Below are positions 12,397 through 20,369 of a stretch of DNA of 64,000 nucleotides, one piece after another. The DNA is taken from positions 1,135,001 to 1,199,000 of the forward strand of contig NZ_CP061177.1 of NCBI RefSeq assembly GCF_017355405.1, given 5' to 3'. The position numbers and the translations under genes are program-made. The notes under the pieces are model-generated. The model ran no database searches and was not told the origin of the DNA. It worked only from the letters and a program-made list of their open reading frames with translations. Each line of letters opens with the position of its first letter. Position 1 is the first letter of the stretch. Source of the DNA: Roseomonas haemaphysalidis (GTDB taxonomy: Bacteria > Pseudomonadota > Alphaproteobacteria > Acetobacterales > Acetobacteraceae).

Positions 12397-12670
12397 GGGC
12401 GCCAAAGGGGCTCCGCCCTTTCGGGACTTCCCCGCCGGGGTGGCTGAGCCACCCTGGAACCCCGGCATCGGAAGAGATTTTGGCACCTGCCATGGCGGTC
12501 GTGAGCCGCAGGCGGGTGATGTTCAAAAGAAACCACGCGCGCTGAACTCTCAGCCGCCGGGGGTTATCGACCCCCGGCGCGCCACGCGGCCACGGCCGTG
12601 CATGGCGGGGTCCGGGGTGGCACCGCCACCCCGGCGGGGGTCCAGGGGGCAGCGCCCCCTGGCCAGGGCT
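12397..12670. repeat. Family A intergenic element, copy A1
   Basis: An inverted-arm element between the converging stops of rnd and the molybdenum hydroxylase. Left arm: small hairpin AAAGGG/CCCTTT (12,404-12,421), then GGGTGGC/GCCACCC (12,438-12,454), then a GAACCCCGGCAT tail. Centre: G/C hairpin at 12,555-12,577. Right arm, mirror image: hairpin at 12,612-12,634, then the CCAGGGGG...CCCCCTGG hairpin at 12,642-12,662. The CDS stop on the minus strand follows 9 bp later. There is no open frame of interest and no transposase. Confidence 0.85.
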
Positions 12671-14989
12671 TCAGGCCGCCCGCAGCGCCTTCCACACCAC
12701 TTCCGGCGTCGCCGGCATGTCGATATGCGTTACGCCGTCGTCGGCCAGGGCGTCCACCAGGGCGTTGATCATCGCGGGCGGCGAGCCGACGGCGCCGGCC
12801 TCGCCCGCGCCCTTGACCCCCAGCGGGTTGGTTTCGCAGGGGATCTCCACCAGTTCCACCTCGATGTCCGGGATGTCGGCGGCGCGCGGCAGGGCGTAGT
12901 CGTTGAGGCTGGCCGAGATCAACTGGCCGGTTTCGGGGTCGTAGGCGGTGCGCTCCATCACCGCCTGGCCGATGCCCTGCACCACGCCGCCATGCACCTG
13001 GCCGCGCACGATCATCGGGTTCAGTGCGTGGCCCACGTCGTCCACCACGATGTAGCGGGCGATGGTGACGTGGCCGGTCTCGGGGTCCACCTCCACCTCG
13101 GCGATGTGGCAGCCGTTCGGGTAGGTGCCGTGTGGCACCTGCGCCACCTCGGCCGCGTCCAGCGTCGTGGCGCTCTCGCCCTTCGCGGCGCGGGCGCGCT
13201 GCGTGGCCGCGAGTTCCATGATGCCGATGCCGCGGTCGGTGCCGGCGATGGCGAAGCGCCCCGCCTCGAACTCGATGTCGGCGCTGCTGGCCTCCAGCAC
13301 CTCGCCGGCCGCCTGCTTGCCCTTCTCGATCACCGTGGTGGCGGTGGCGAGCAGCGCGGTGCCCTCGGAATACAGGCTGCGCGCGCCGCCGGTGCCGCCG
13401 CCGACCGGGATGTCGTCCGAGTCGCCCTGCAGCACGCGGATCTTGTCGATCGGCACGCCCAGCTGGTGGCTGGTGATCATGGCATAGGCCGTCTCGTGGC
13501 CCTGGCCGGAAGACTGGGTGCCGACCAGCACGTCCACGAAGCCGTCGTCCTTGAAGCGGAACTCGGCGCGCTCGCTGGGGTCGCCGCCGGTGGCTTCCAG
13601 GTAATAGGCCATGCCGATGCCGCGGCGCTTGCCGCGGGAAGCCGACTCGGCCTTGCGGGCGGCGAAGCCGGCCCAGTCGGACTTCTCCAGCGCCTTGTCC
13701 AGCACCTGCACGAAGTCGCCCGAGTCGTAGTTCTGGCCGACCGGCGTGCGGTGCGGCATGGCGCTCATCGGCACCATGTTGCGCCGACGCAGCTCGATGC
13801 GGTCGATCCCCGTTTCGCGCGCCGCGGCGTCGATCAGCCGCTCCACCAGGTAGTTGCTCTCAGGCCGGCCGGCGCCGCGATAGGCGTCCACCGGCACGGT
13901 GTTGGTCAGGATGCCCAGCACGTTGGCGTAGATCGCCTGGAAGCCGTAGACGCTGGCCAGCACCTTGGTGCCCGCGCCGCTGGGGATGAAGGGCGCGAAG
14001 GTGGAAAGATACCCGCCCATGTCGGCGCGGTTCAGCGTGCGCAGCGCCAGGAACTTGCCGTCCTTGTCCAGCGCCAGCTCGCCCACCGTCAGGTTGGCGC
14101 GGCCCTGGGTGTCGGACTGGAAGGCCTCCATCCGCTCGGCCGCCCACTTCACCGGCCGGCCCAGCTTGCGCGCGGCCCAGCAGCACAGCGCGTATTCGGC
14201 GTAAAGAAACAGCTTCATGCCGAAGCCGCCGCCGACATCGGGCGTGACCACGCGGAACTTTTCCGGCGGCAGGTGGAACACCGACTTGGCGAGCAGGTCC
14301 TTGACCACCCAGGAGCCCTGGGTGCCGGCATGCAGGGTGAACTTCTGCGCGGCCGCGTCGTACTCGGCCAGCGCCGCCCGGCCTTCCATACTGTTCACGA
14401 CGATGCGGTTGTTCACCACCGTCAGCTTGGTGACGTGCGCGGCGCCGGCGAACAGCGCGTCCGTCTGCTCCTTGTCGCCGGCCGACCAGTCGAAGCAGGT
14501 GTTGTTGGGCGCTTCCGGCCAAAGCTGCGGCTGGCCCGGCTGGTGCGCGGTGGCCAGCTCGTTGACGCTGGGCAGCACCTCGTAATCCACCATCACCGCC
14601 TCGGCCGCGTCGCGCGCCGCCTGCACGGTGTCGGCGACGATAAAGGCCACCGGGTCGCCCACGTGGCGCACGGTGCCGACGGCCAGGCCGTAGCGCGGCG
14701 TGTTGGCGCGCGGGCTGCCGTCGCGGTTCTTGAGCGGGATGGCGCAGGGCAGCTCGCCCAGCCCCTCGTCCATCCAGTCCTGGCCGGTCAGCACCGCGTG
14801 CACGCCGGGCAGGGCGCGCGCGTCGGCGGTGTCGATCGTGCTGATGCGCGCATGCGCGTGCGGGCTGCGCAGCAGGATGCCGTGCAGTTGCCCGGGTACG
14901 GAGATGTCGTCCGTGTAGCGCCCGGCGCCTTTGAGCAACCGGGGGTCCTCCACACGCCGCATGGGCTGGCTGAGGCCGAACTTCGCCAT
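12671..14989 (-). CDS. Molybdopterin-binding large subunit of the xanthine/aldehyde oxidase family, orphan
   Basis: 772 aa. It matches CoxL-like hydroxylase large subunits. Cofactor motifs GGGFGMK and AYRGAGR are visible; the latter is the form-II loop, not the AYRCSFR loop of true CO dehydrogenase. The catalytic Glu is expected in the C-terminal GAGEAG. The substrate is probably an aldehyde or N-heterocycle, not CO. Such enzymes need a 2Fe-2S subunit and a FAD subunit, and neither gene is adjacent. The start was set at MAKFGLSQP, the family's usual N-terminus; an ATG at 15,025 would add 12 residues. Divergent from the SMP-30 gene. Confidence 0.88.
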   Translation of the reverse strand: MAKFGLSQPMRRVEDPRLLKGAGRYTDDISVPGQLHGILLRSPHAHARISTIDTADARALPGVHAVLTGQDWMDEGLGELPCAIPLKNRDGSPRANTPRYGLAVGTVRHVGDPVAFIVADTVQAARDAAEAVMVDYEVLPSVNELATAHQPGQPQLWPEAPNNTCFDWSAGDKEQTDALFAGAAHVTKLTVVNNRIVVNSMEGRAALAEYDAAAQKFTLHAGTQGSWVVKDLLAKSVFHLPPEKFRVVTPDVGGGFGMKLFLYAEYALCCWAARKLGRPVKWAAERMEAFQSDTQGRANLTVGELALDKDGKFLALRTLNRADMGGYLSTFAPFIPSGAGTKVLASVYGFQAIYANVLGILTNTVPVDAYRGAGRPESNYLVERLIDAAARETGIDRIELRRRNMVPMSAMPHRTPVGQNYDSGDFVQVLDKALEKSDWAGFAARKAESASRGKRRGIGMAYYLEATGGDPSERAEFRFKDDGFVDVLVGTQSSGQGHETAYAMITSHQLGVPIDKIRVLQGDSDDIPVGGGTGGARSLYSEGTALLATATTVIEKGKQAAGEVLEASSADIEFEAGRFAIAGTDRGIGIMELAATQRARAAKGESATTLDAAEVAQVPHGTYPNGCHIAEVEVDPETGHVTIARYIVVDDVGHALNPMIVRGQVHGGVVQGIGQAVMERTAYDPETGQLISASLNDYALPRAADIPDIEVELVEIPCETNPLGVKGAGEAGAVGSPPAMINALVDALADDGVTHIDMPATPEVVWKALRAA

Positions 14990-15097
14990 GGTCACGTTCC
15001 CCACATTCTTCTCTGCCGCCATCATCGGCTCACCGGGTGGCAAAAGGGAAGGGGGTCCGCTTGCGGCGCGCCCGGCGGCGGGGCAGCTTCCGCCGCC

Positions 15098-15988
15098 ATG
15101 TGGTTTCCCCAGCCCCGCGCCCTCACCCCCCGCCTGCTGTCCCGCCTGCCGGACCGGCTTCGCAACCCCCGCCGCACCCCCTGGGCGGATGCCAACAAGG
15201 GGGGGCAGGAGATCGACAGCTTCCTGGAAGCACCCTGCTTCGACAGCGCCGGCAACCTGCACGTGGTGGACATCCCCTTTGGCCGCATCTTCCGCGTCGG
15301 CCCCACCCAGTGGCCGGTGGTCGCGGAATACGAGGGCTGGCCCAACGGGTTGGCCACCGGCACCGCCGACAGCCTGCTGGTGGCCGACCACCGCCACGGG
15401 CTGCTGAGCCTGGACCCCGCCAGCGGCGCCATCGCCCCGTTGCTGGAAACCGTGAACGGCGAGGGCTTCCGCGGCCTGAACGACGTTGCCACCGGCCCCG
15501 GCGGGCAGATCCTGGTGACCGACCAGGGCCAGACCGGGCTGCAGGACCCCACCGGCCGCGTGTGGCGCCTGTGGCCGGACGGGCGGGTGGACAGGCTGCT
15601 CGGCAACGGTCCCAGCCCCAACGGCATCGTGCTGAACCGCGCGGCCACGCATTGCTACGTGGCCATGACACGCTCCTGCGAGGTCTGGCGCTTCGCGCTG
15701 CGCCAGGATGCCTTGGTGGCCAAGGCCGGCGTGTTCTTTCGCACGCCCGCCGGCATCTCGGGGCCGGACGGCTTGGCGGTGGACGCGCACGACCGCCTGT
15801 TCGTCGCCAACCCCGGCCATGGCATGGTCTGGGGGGTTGACCCCTTCGGCGTGCCGGTGCTGGCGATCGACTGCCGCGACTTCGGCCACACGCCCACCAA
15901 CCTGTGCCTGGCGCCGGACGGCACCACCCTGCTGATCACCGAAGCCGACAGTGCCAGCGTGCTGAGCGTGGAACTGCCGGGGGCGTAG
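15098..15988 (+). CDS. SMP-30/gluconolactonase-like beta-propeller protein
   Basis: 296 aa of the SMP-30/Gluconolaconase/LRE-like family, with metal-site-type segments at GLNDVATGPGG, GPSPNGIV and GPDGLAVD. Family members hydrolyse sugar lactones or related cyclic esters with a bound divalent metal. There is no signal peptide, so it is probably cytosolic. It is divergent from the orphan molybdenum hydroxylase with about 100 bp between starts, suggesting linked use. The substrate cannot be read from sequence. A family B half-element follows the stop directly. Confidence 0.8.
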   Translation: MWFPQPRALTPRLLSRLPDRLRNPRRTPWADANKGGQEIDSFLEAPCFDSAGNLHVVDIPFGRIFRVGPTQWPVVAEYEGWPNGLATGTADSLLVADHRHGLLSLDPASGAIAPLLETVNGEGFRGLNDVATGPGGQILVTDQGQTGLQDPTGRVWRLWPDGRVDRLLGNGPSPNGIVLNRAATHCYVAMTRSCEVWRFALRQDALVAKAGVFFRTPAGISGPDGLAVDAHDRLFVANPGHGMVWGVDPFGVPVLAIDCRDFGHTPTNLCLAPDGTTLLITEADSASVLSVELPGA

Positions 15989-15990
15989 GG

Positions 15991-16045
15991 AAAAGGCCGG
16001 GGGAGGGAATTCCCCCGGCCCCCGTCTTCCTGCCGCTTGCTTTCC
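15991..16045. repeat. Family B half-element, copy B1 (single arm)
   Basis: One arm only. A palindrome centred on GAATTC (15,995-16,020) is followed by CCCCCGTCTTCCTG. The matching inverted arm seen in the other B copies is not found before the DUF808 start. It lies between two co-directional genes. Confidence 0.7.
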
Positions 16046-16166
16046 CGCTCGCAGCCGTGGCGGACATGAAATTTCGTGGCCGGCCTGCAACGCTGCCGCT
16101 CATGGCGCTTTCCCGCTGGCGGATGACGGCCCTGTCATCTTGGCCGCCATCCGAAGGATAAACCCC

Positions 16167-17315
16167 GTGAGCGTTGGGCTGATCGCATTGCTGGACGACG
16201 TCGCCGCCCTGGCCAAGGTGGCGGCGGCCTCGCTGGATGACGTGGTGGCGCAGTCGGCGCGGGCCGGCACCAAGGCACTGGGCGTGGTGATCGACGATGC
16301 GGCGGTGACGCCACGCTACGTGGTGGGCTTCGCGGCGCAGCGGGAGCTGCCGATCGTCGGCCGCATCGCGCTCGGCTCGCTGAAGAACAAGCTGCTGTTC
16401 CTGCTGCCGGGCGCGCTGGCGCTGAGCTGGCTGGCGCCCTGGAGCATCACGCCGCTGCTGATGCTGGGCGGCGCCTTTCTTTGCTACGAGGGCGCCGAGA
16501 AGCTGCTGCACGCCCTCCGCCCCCACGCGGCCGAGGCGCACGAGGCCGCCACGGCCGCCGCGCCACAGGACCTGACGCTGCTGGAGGAGCAACGGGTCAG
16601 CGGCGCCATCAAGACCGACTTCATTCTGTCCGCCGAGATCATGGCGCTGACCCTGGCGGGCCTGGAAGGGCAGTCCACCCTGGCGCAGGCGGTGATCCTG
16701 GCGGTGGTGGGCATCGGCGTCACGCTGCTGGTCTACGGCGCGGTGGCGCTGATCGTGAAGGCGGACGACGTGGGCGTCGCCCTGGCGGTGAACGAGCGGC
16801 CGGCCTCCACCCTGCTGGGCCTGCGGGGGGGCGGCGGCACGGTGCGGCCGGAAGCCGCGGCGCCGGCGCCCCACGCCGCCACGCGCCGCGCCGCCGTGCC
16901 GGCCGCCATCCCGGTGGTGGCGCCGCCCGCCGCCGCGCCGGGCGGCGCCGACCGCGCGCTGGCGCCGGTGACCCGGGCGATCGGCCGCGGGCTGGTGGTG
17001 GGCATGCCGGTGTTCCTGAAGATCCTGGGCATCGTCGGCACCGCCGCCATGCTGTGGGTGGGCGGTGGCATCGTCCTGCACGGTCTGGAGGAATTCGGCG
17101 TCACCGCGCCGGGCCACGTGGTGCATGACATCGCGGCCGCCGCCGCCGGGTTTGTTCCGGCGGCCTCGGGCGCCGTGAACTGGGTGGTGACGGCGGCGCT
17201 GTCCGGCGTGCTGGGCGTGGTGGTGGGCGCGCTGGCCATCCCGGTCGCGCAATACGTGCTGGCCCCGGTCGCCCGGGCGGTGACGGGGCTGCTGCGCCGC
17301 CGCCGGGCGGCGTGA
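16167..17315 (+). CDS. DUF808 (YedI-type) inner-membrane protein
   Basis: 382 aa membrane protein whose N-terminus (SVGLIALLDDVAALAK) is diagnostic of DUF808. Several hydrophobic helices run through residues about 75-110, 155-205 and 275-370. An Ala/Pro-rich insertion near residues 215-275 makes it longer than E. coli YedI (about 305 aa). The function of the family is unknown. I chose GTG at 16,167 because GAAGGA lies 8 nt upstream and the N-terminus then fits the family. It is the first of four co-directional membrane genes. Confidence 0.82.
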   Translation: MSVGLIALLDDVAALAKVAAASLDDVVAQSARAGTKALGVVIDDAAVTPRYVVGFAAQRELPIVGRIALGSLKNKLLFLLPGALALSWLAPWSITPLLMLGGAFLCYEGAEKLLHALRPHAAEAHEAATAAAPQDLTLLEEQRVSGAIKTDFILSAEIMALTLAGLEGQSTLAQAVILAVVGIGVTLLVYGAVALIVKADDVGVALAVNERPASTLLGLRGGGGTVRPEAAAPAPHAATRRAAVPAAIPVVAPPAAAPGGADRALAPVTRAIGRGLVVGMPVFLKILGIVGTAAMLWVGGGIVLHGLEEFGVTAPGHVVHDIAAAAAGFVPAASGAVNWVVTAALSGVLGVVVGALAIPVAQYVLAPVARAVTGLLRRRRAA

Positions 17316-17412
17316 CGCCGGGGCGGCACCGCGGCGCGCCCCCCGGGGGCGGATGACATTTCGTGCAGACGGGCAGCGCGCCCTGGCAAGCGGCCCGCCG
17401 ACCTGTTACCGG

Positions 17413-18066
17413 ATGTCCATGTTGCAAGACTGGACGACCTGGTTCGAGGCCTGGGTGCAGGCGAATGCCGCCTGGGCGGCGCCCGTGACCTTTGTGATCG
17501 CCTTTCTGGAATCCTTCCCCATCGTCAGCATCCTGGTGCCCTCCACGGCGCTGTTGCTGGGGCTTGGCGCGTTGATCGGCGCCGGGCTGGTGGAGCCCTG
17601 GCCGGTGCTGCTGGCCTGCATGATCGGCGGCGTGGGCGGCGATGCGGCGGGTTACTGGCTGGCGCGCTGGATCGGTCCCTACCGCGCCCGCTGCTGGCTG
17701 CCGCGCGCCTGCCGCCGCCCCTATGCCTGGTCGGTGGTGGTGTTCCGCCGCTGGGGCTGGTGGGCGGTGTTCGTCGGCCGCTTTCTCGGGCCCATGCGCG
17801 CGGTGACGCCGCTGGCCGCCGGCGTCACCGGCATGAGGAACGCCGCCTTCCAAAGCGCCAACATCCTGTCCGCCATCCTGTGGGCGCCGGTGGTGCTGAT
17901 GCCCGGTTCCATCGGCGGCTGGCTGGCGCGCCAGATGGGCGAAAAGCCGGACCCCGTGATGATCGGCGCCGTGCTGGCCGCCGCCGTGCTGCTGTGGCTG
18001 GGCTGGCAACGGCTGCGCCCGGCGGTCTCGGCCGCCCTGCGCGCGCGGCTCAGCCGCCCGTCCTGA
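17413..18066 (+). CDS. DedA-family membrane protein
   Basis: 217 aa DedA/VTT-domain protein. It has the hydrophobic region AFLESFPIVSILVPSTALLL and the signature GGVGGDAAGYWLARW, then GRFLGPMRAVTPLAAG. DedA proteins act in envelope homeostasis, some as undecaprenyl-phosphate or phospholipid transporters/scramblases. It sits between the DUF808 and TerC-CBS genes on the same strand, with 35 bp to the next start. ATG at 17,413 was chosen; an in-frame ATG lies two codons later. The ribosome site is weak. Confidence 0.85.
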   Translation: MSMLQDWTTWFEAWVQANAAWAAPVTFVIAFLESFPIVSILVPSTALLLGLGALIGAGLVEPWPVLLACMIGGVGGDAAGYWLARWIGPYRARCWLPRACRRPYAWSVVVFRRWGWWAVFVGRFLGPMRAVTPLAAGVTGMRNAAFQSANILSAILWAPVVLMPGSIGGWLARQMGEKPDPVMIGAVLAAAVLLWLGWQRLRPAVSAALRARLSRPS

Positions 18067-18101
18067 CCCCGCACCCTTCTTCCGCACGGAGCCGTTAGAC
18101 G

Positions 18102-19661
18102 ATGGAATGGATCGCCGACCCCACCGCCTGGCTGGGGCTGGGGACGCTGATCGTGCTGGAGCTGGTGCTCGGCATCGACAACCTCATCTTCATCGCCATC
18201 CTGGCCGACAAGCTGCCGCCCGAGCAACGCAACAAGGCGCGCATCATCGGCCTGTCGCTGGCGCTGGTCATGCGCCTCGGCCTGCTGGCCGCCATCTCCT
18301 GGATCGTCGGCCTGACGGCGCCGCTGTTCAGCGTCGCCGGGCTCACCGTCACCGGGCGCGGGCTGATCCTGGTGCTGGGCGGGCTGTTCCTGCTGTTCAA
18401 GGCGACCATGGAGCTGCACGAGCGGCTGGAAGGTGGCCACGAGGCCAAGGAAGGGCCGCGCGTCTGGGCTTCCTTCTGGCAGGTGGTGGCGCAGATCGTG
18501 GTGCTGGACGCGGTGTTCTCGCTCGACAGCGTGATCACCGCCGTCGGCATGGTGCAGCACCTGTCCATCATGTACATCGCCGTGGTGCTCGCGATGATCG
18601 TGATGATCGCGGCGTCCCGCCCGCTGATGCGCTTCGTGTCCGCGCATCCGACGGTGGTGATCCTGTGCCTCGGCTTTCTGCTGATGATCGGCTTTTCGCT
18701 GATCGTCGAGGGCCTCGGCTTCCACTTCCCCAAGGGCTACCTCTACGCCGCCATCGGCTTTTCCATCGTCATCGAGGGCTTCAACCAGCTTGCCCGCCGT
18801 GGCCACGCCAAGCGCATGACCACCGGCGACCTGCGCGACCGCACGGCGCTGGCCGTGCTGCGCCTGCTTGGCGGCCCGCAGCGCGGCGACGCGGCGCCCG
18901 AGCCCGGCGCGCCCGAGCCGGAGCCGCCGGCCTTTGGCCCGCAGGAACGCTCCATGGTGCAGGGCGTGATGGCGCTGGGCGAGCGGCCGGTACGCTCCAT
19001 CATGACGCCGCGCAACGAGGTGGTGTGGCTGGACATCGGCGGCACGCCCGAGGAACACCAGCGCAGCATGCTGGAAAGCGGCCATTCGCGCTTTCTGGTG
19101 TGCCGCGGGCGGATCGAGGAGATCGTCGGCGTGGCGCTGGCCAAGGACCTGCTGCGCGACCTGATCGAGCAGGGCGCCATCGACCCCGCGCGCTCCATCC
19201 GCCCGGCGCTGCTGGTGCATGACCGGCTGGACGTGCTGCGGCTCATGGAGCGGCTGCGCGGCAGCGCGGTGCAGATGGCCGTGGTGGTGGACGAATACGG
19301 CACGCTGGACGGCATCGCCACGCCCACCGACATCTTCGAGGCCATCGCCGGCGAGTTCCAGGAAGGCGAGGCCAGCCAGCCCCGCCTGGAACGCGAGGCC
19401 GACGGCGCCTGGCTGGTGGATGCCCACCTGGACCTGCACAGCCTGGACCAGCAGCTCGGCACCCGCCTGGCGGAAGACGCGGGCGACTATTCCACCGTGG
19501 CCGGGCTGATGATGGGACGGCTCGACCGCCTGCCCGCCTTGGGCGACGCGGTGCAGGTGAACAGCGAGCCGCCGCTGGTCTTCGAGGTCATCGCCATGCA
19601 GGGCTTCCGCCCCGAGCGCGTGCGCGTCCGCCCCGTGCCGCCGCCCGAGCCGCAAAGCTGA
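18102..19661 (+). CDS. TerC-family membrane protein with CBS pair and CorC/HlyC C-terminal domain
   Basis: 519 aa three-part protein. Residues 1-230 are a TerC-type membrane domain ([12 protein letters not shown] and [14 protein letters not shown], each with the acidic transmembrane residues of the family). Residues about 290-410 are a CBS-domain pair, and about 430-510 the transporter-associated CorC_HlyC domain. The arrangement matches E. coli YoaE/YegH. Linked to metal-ion export or metal resistance in related proteins; the cargo is not known here. Its TGA is immediately followed by the ATG of the next gene, indicating translational coupling. Confidence 0.88.
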   Translation: MEWIADPTAWLGLGTLIVLELVLGIDNLIFIAILADKLPPEQRNKARIIGLSLALVMRLGLLAAISWIVGLTAPLFSVAGLTVTGRGLILVLGGLFLLFKATMELHERLEGGHEAKEGPRVWASFWQVVAQIVVLDAVFSLDSVITAVGMVQHLSIMYIAVVLAMIVMIAASRPLMRFVSAHPTVVILCLGFLLMIGFSLIVEGLGFHFPKGYLYAAIGFSIVIEGFNQLARRGHAKRMTTGDLRDRTALAVLRLLGGPQRGDAAPEPGAPEPEPPAFGPQERSMVQGVMALGERPVRSIMTPRNEVVWLDIGGTPEEHQRSMLESGHSRFLVCRGRIEEIVGVALAKDLLRDLIEQGAIDPARSIRPALLVHDRLDVLRLMERLRGSAVQMAVVVDEYGTLDGIATPTDIFEAIAGEFQEGEASQPRLEREADGAWLVDAHLDLHSLDQQLGTRLAEDAGDYSTVAGLMMGRLDRLPALGDAVQVNSEPPLVFEVIAMQGFRPERVRVRPVPPPEPQS

Positions 19662-20099
19662 ATGGGCGCGGCGCTGGCGGCCTATGGCGGGCTGGCGCTC
19701 GCCGCCTTTGTCGCCGCCACGCTGCTGCCGGCGCAGTCCGAGGCGCTGCTGGCCGGGCTGGTGATCGGCACCGACCACCCCGCCTGGGCGCTGGTGCTGG
19801 CGGCGGGCACCGGCAATGTCGCCGGCTCCCTGGTCAACTACGCACTGGGGCGCGGGCTGGAACGCCTGCGCGGCAAGCCTTGGTTCCCGGTGCCGGAAGC
19901 CGCCCTGGCCCGCGCGCAGCGCTGGTACGCCAAGGGCGGCCGCTGGACGCTGCTGCTGGCCTGGCTGCCGGTGGTGGGCGACCCGCTGACGGCGGTGGCG
20001 GGCGTGATGCGGGAACGGCTGGTGGTGTTCGTGCCGCTGGTCGCCATCGGCAAGTTCGGGCGCTACGCGGCGGTGGCCTGGGCGGCGGCGCAATACTGA
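19662..20099 (+). CDS. YqaA-type small DedA-superfamily membrane protein
   Basis: 145 aa with an N-terminal LPAQSEALLAGL segment and GTGNVAGSLVNYALGR. It resembles COG1238 (YqaA), the short relatives of DedA. It starts on the base after the TerC-CBS stop codon, so the two are almost certainly co-translated. It is the last gene of the membrane cluster, and family A element A2 begins 5 bp after its stop. The function is unknown; a lipid or metal-stress role is inferred from neighbours only. Confidence 0.8.
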   Translation: MGAALAAYGGLALAAFVAATLLPAQSEALLAGLVIGTDHPAWALVLAAGTGNVAGSLVNYALGRGLERLRGKPWFPVPEAALARAQRWYAKGGRWTLLLAWLPVVGDPLTAVAGVMRERLVVFVPLVAIGKFGRYAAVAWAAAQY

Positions 20100-20104
20100 G
20101 GGGA

Positions 20105-20369
20105 CAGGCCAGGGGGCGCCGCCCCCTGGACCCCCGCTGGGGTGGCGGGGCCACCCCAGACCCCGCCGACAGAAAGCGATCGGGACTTTCTGGATTGGCA
20201 CGGCGCCAGCCGTGGGCGGAGGATTCTTATAAAAAAATTAGCAGGAACATGATTCCCAGTCGCCGGGGGGGGGGTACCCCCGGCGCGCTGGTCCACCAAA
20301 AGCCGGAAATGCCGGGGTCCGGGGTGGCTCAGCCACCCCGGCGGGGTCAAGGGGCGGCGCCCCTGGCCT
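20105..20369. repeat. Family A intergenic element, copy A2
   Basis: The most complete copy. In order: hairpin CCAGGGGG...CCCCCTGG (20,109-20,129); hairpin TGGGGTGG...CCACCCCA (20,138-20,158); an AT-richer spacer (AAAAAAATTAGC at 20,231-20,242); a central hairpin with a 10-G run (20,261-20,285); then the mirror arm with GGGGTGGCTCAGCCACCCC inside 20,319-20,341 and a final hairpin at 20,348-20,366. It lies between the converging yqaA-like and ppx genes. The ppx stop starts at the next base. Confidence 0.88.

Noticed and set aside
12671..14989. Carbon monoxide dehydrogenase large subunit (coxL)
   Set aside because: The active-site loop is AYRGAGR, not the AYRCSFR loop of form I CODH, and no coxM/coxS are adjacent.
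17721..20201. Long minus-strand open frame over the DedA, TerC-CBS and YqaA genes
   Set aside because: Gln/His/Gly/Arg-rich antisense product without motifs; the plus strand encodes recognisable membrane proteins with coupled starts.
20261..20285. Ten-G run as a phase-variable tract
   Set aside because: It is inside the central hairpin of A2 between two stop codons and not in any coding or clear promoter region. Other A copies have a shorter or interrupted run.
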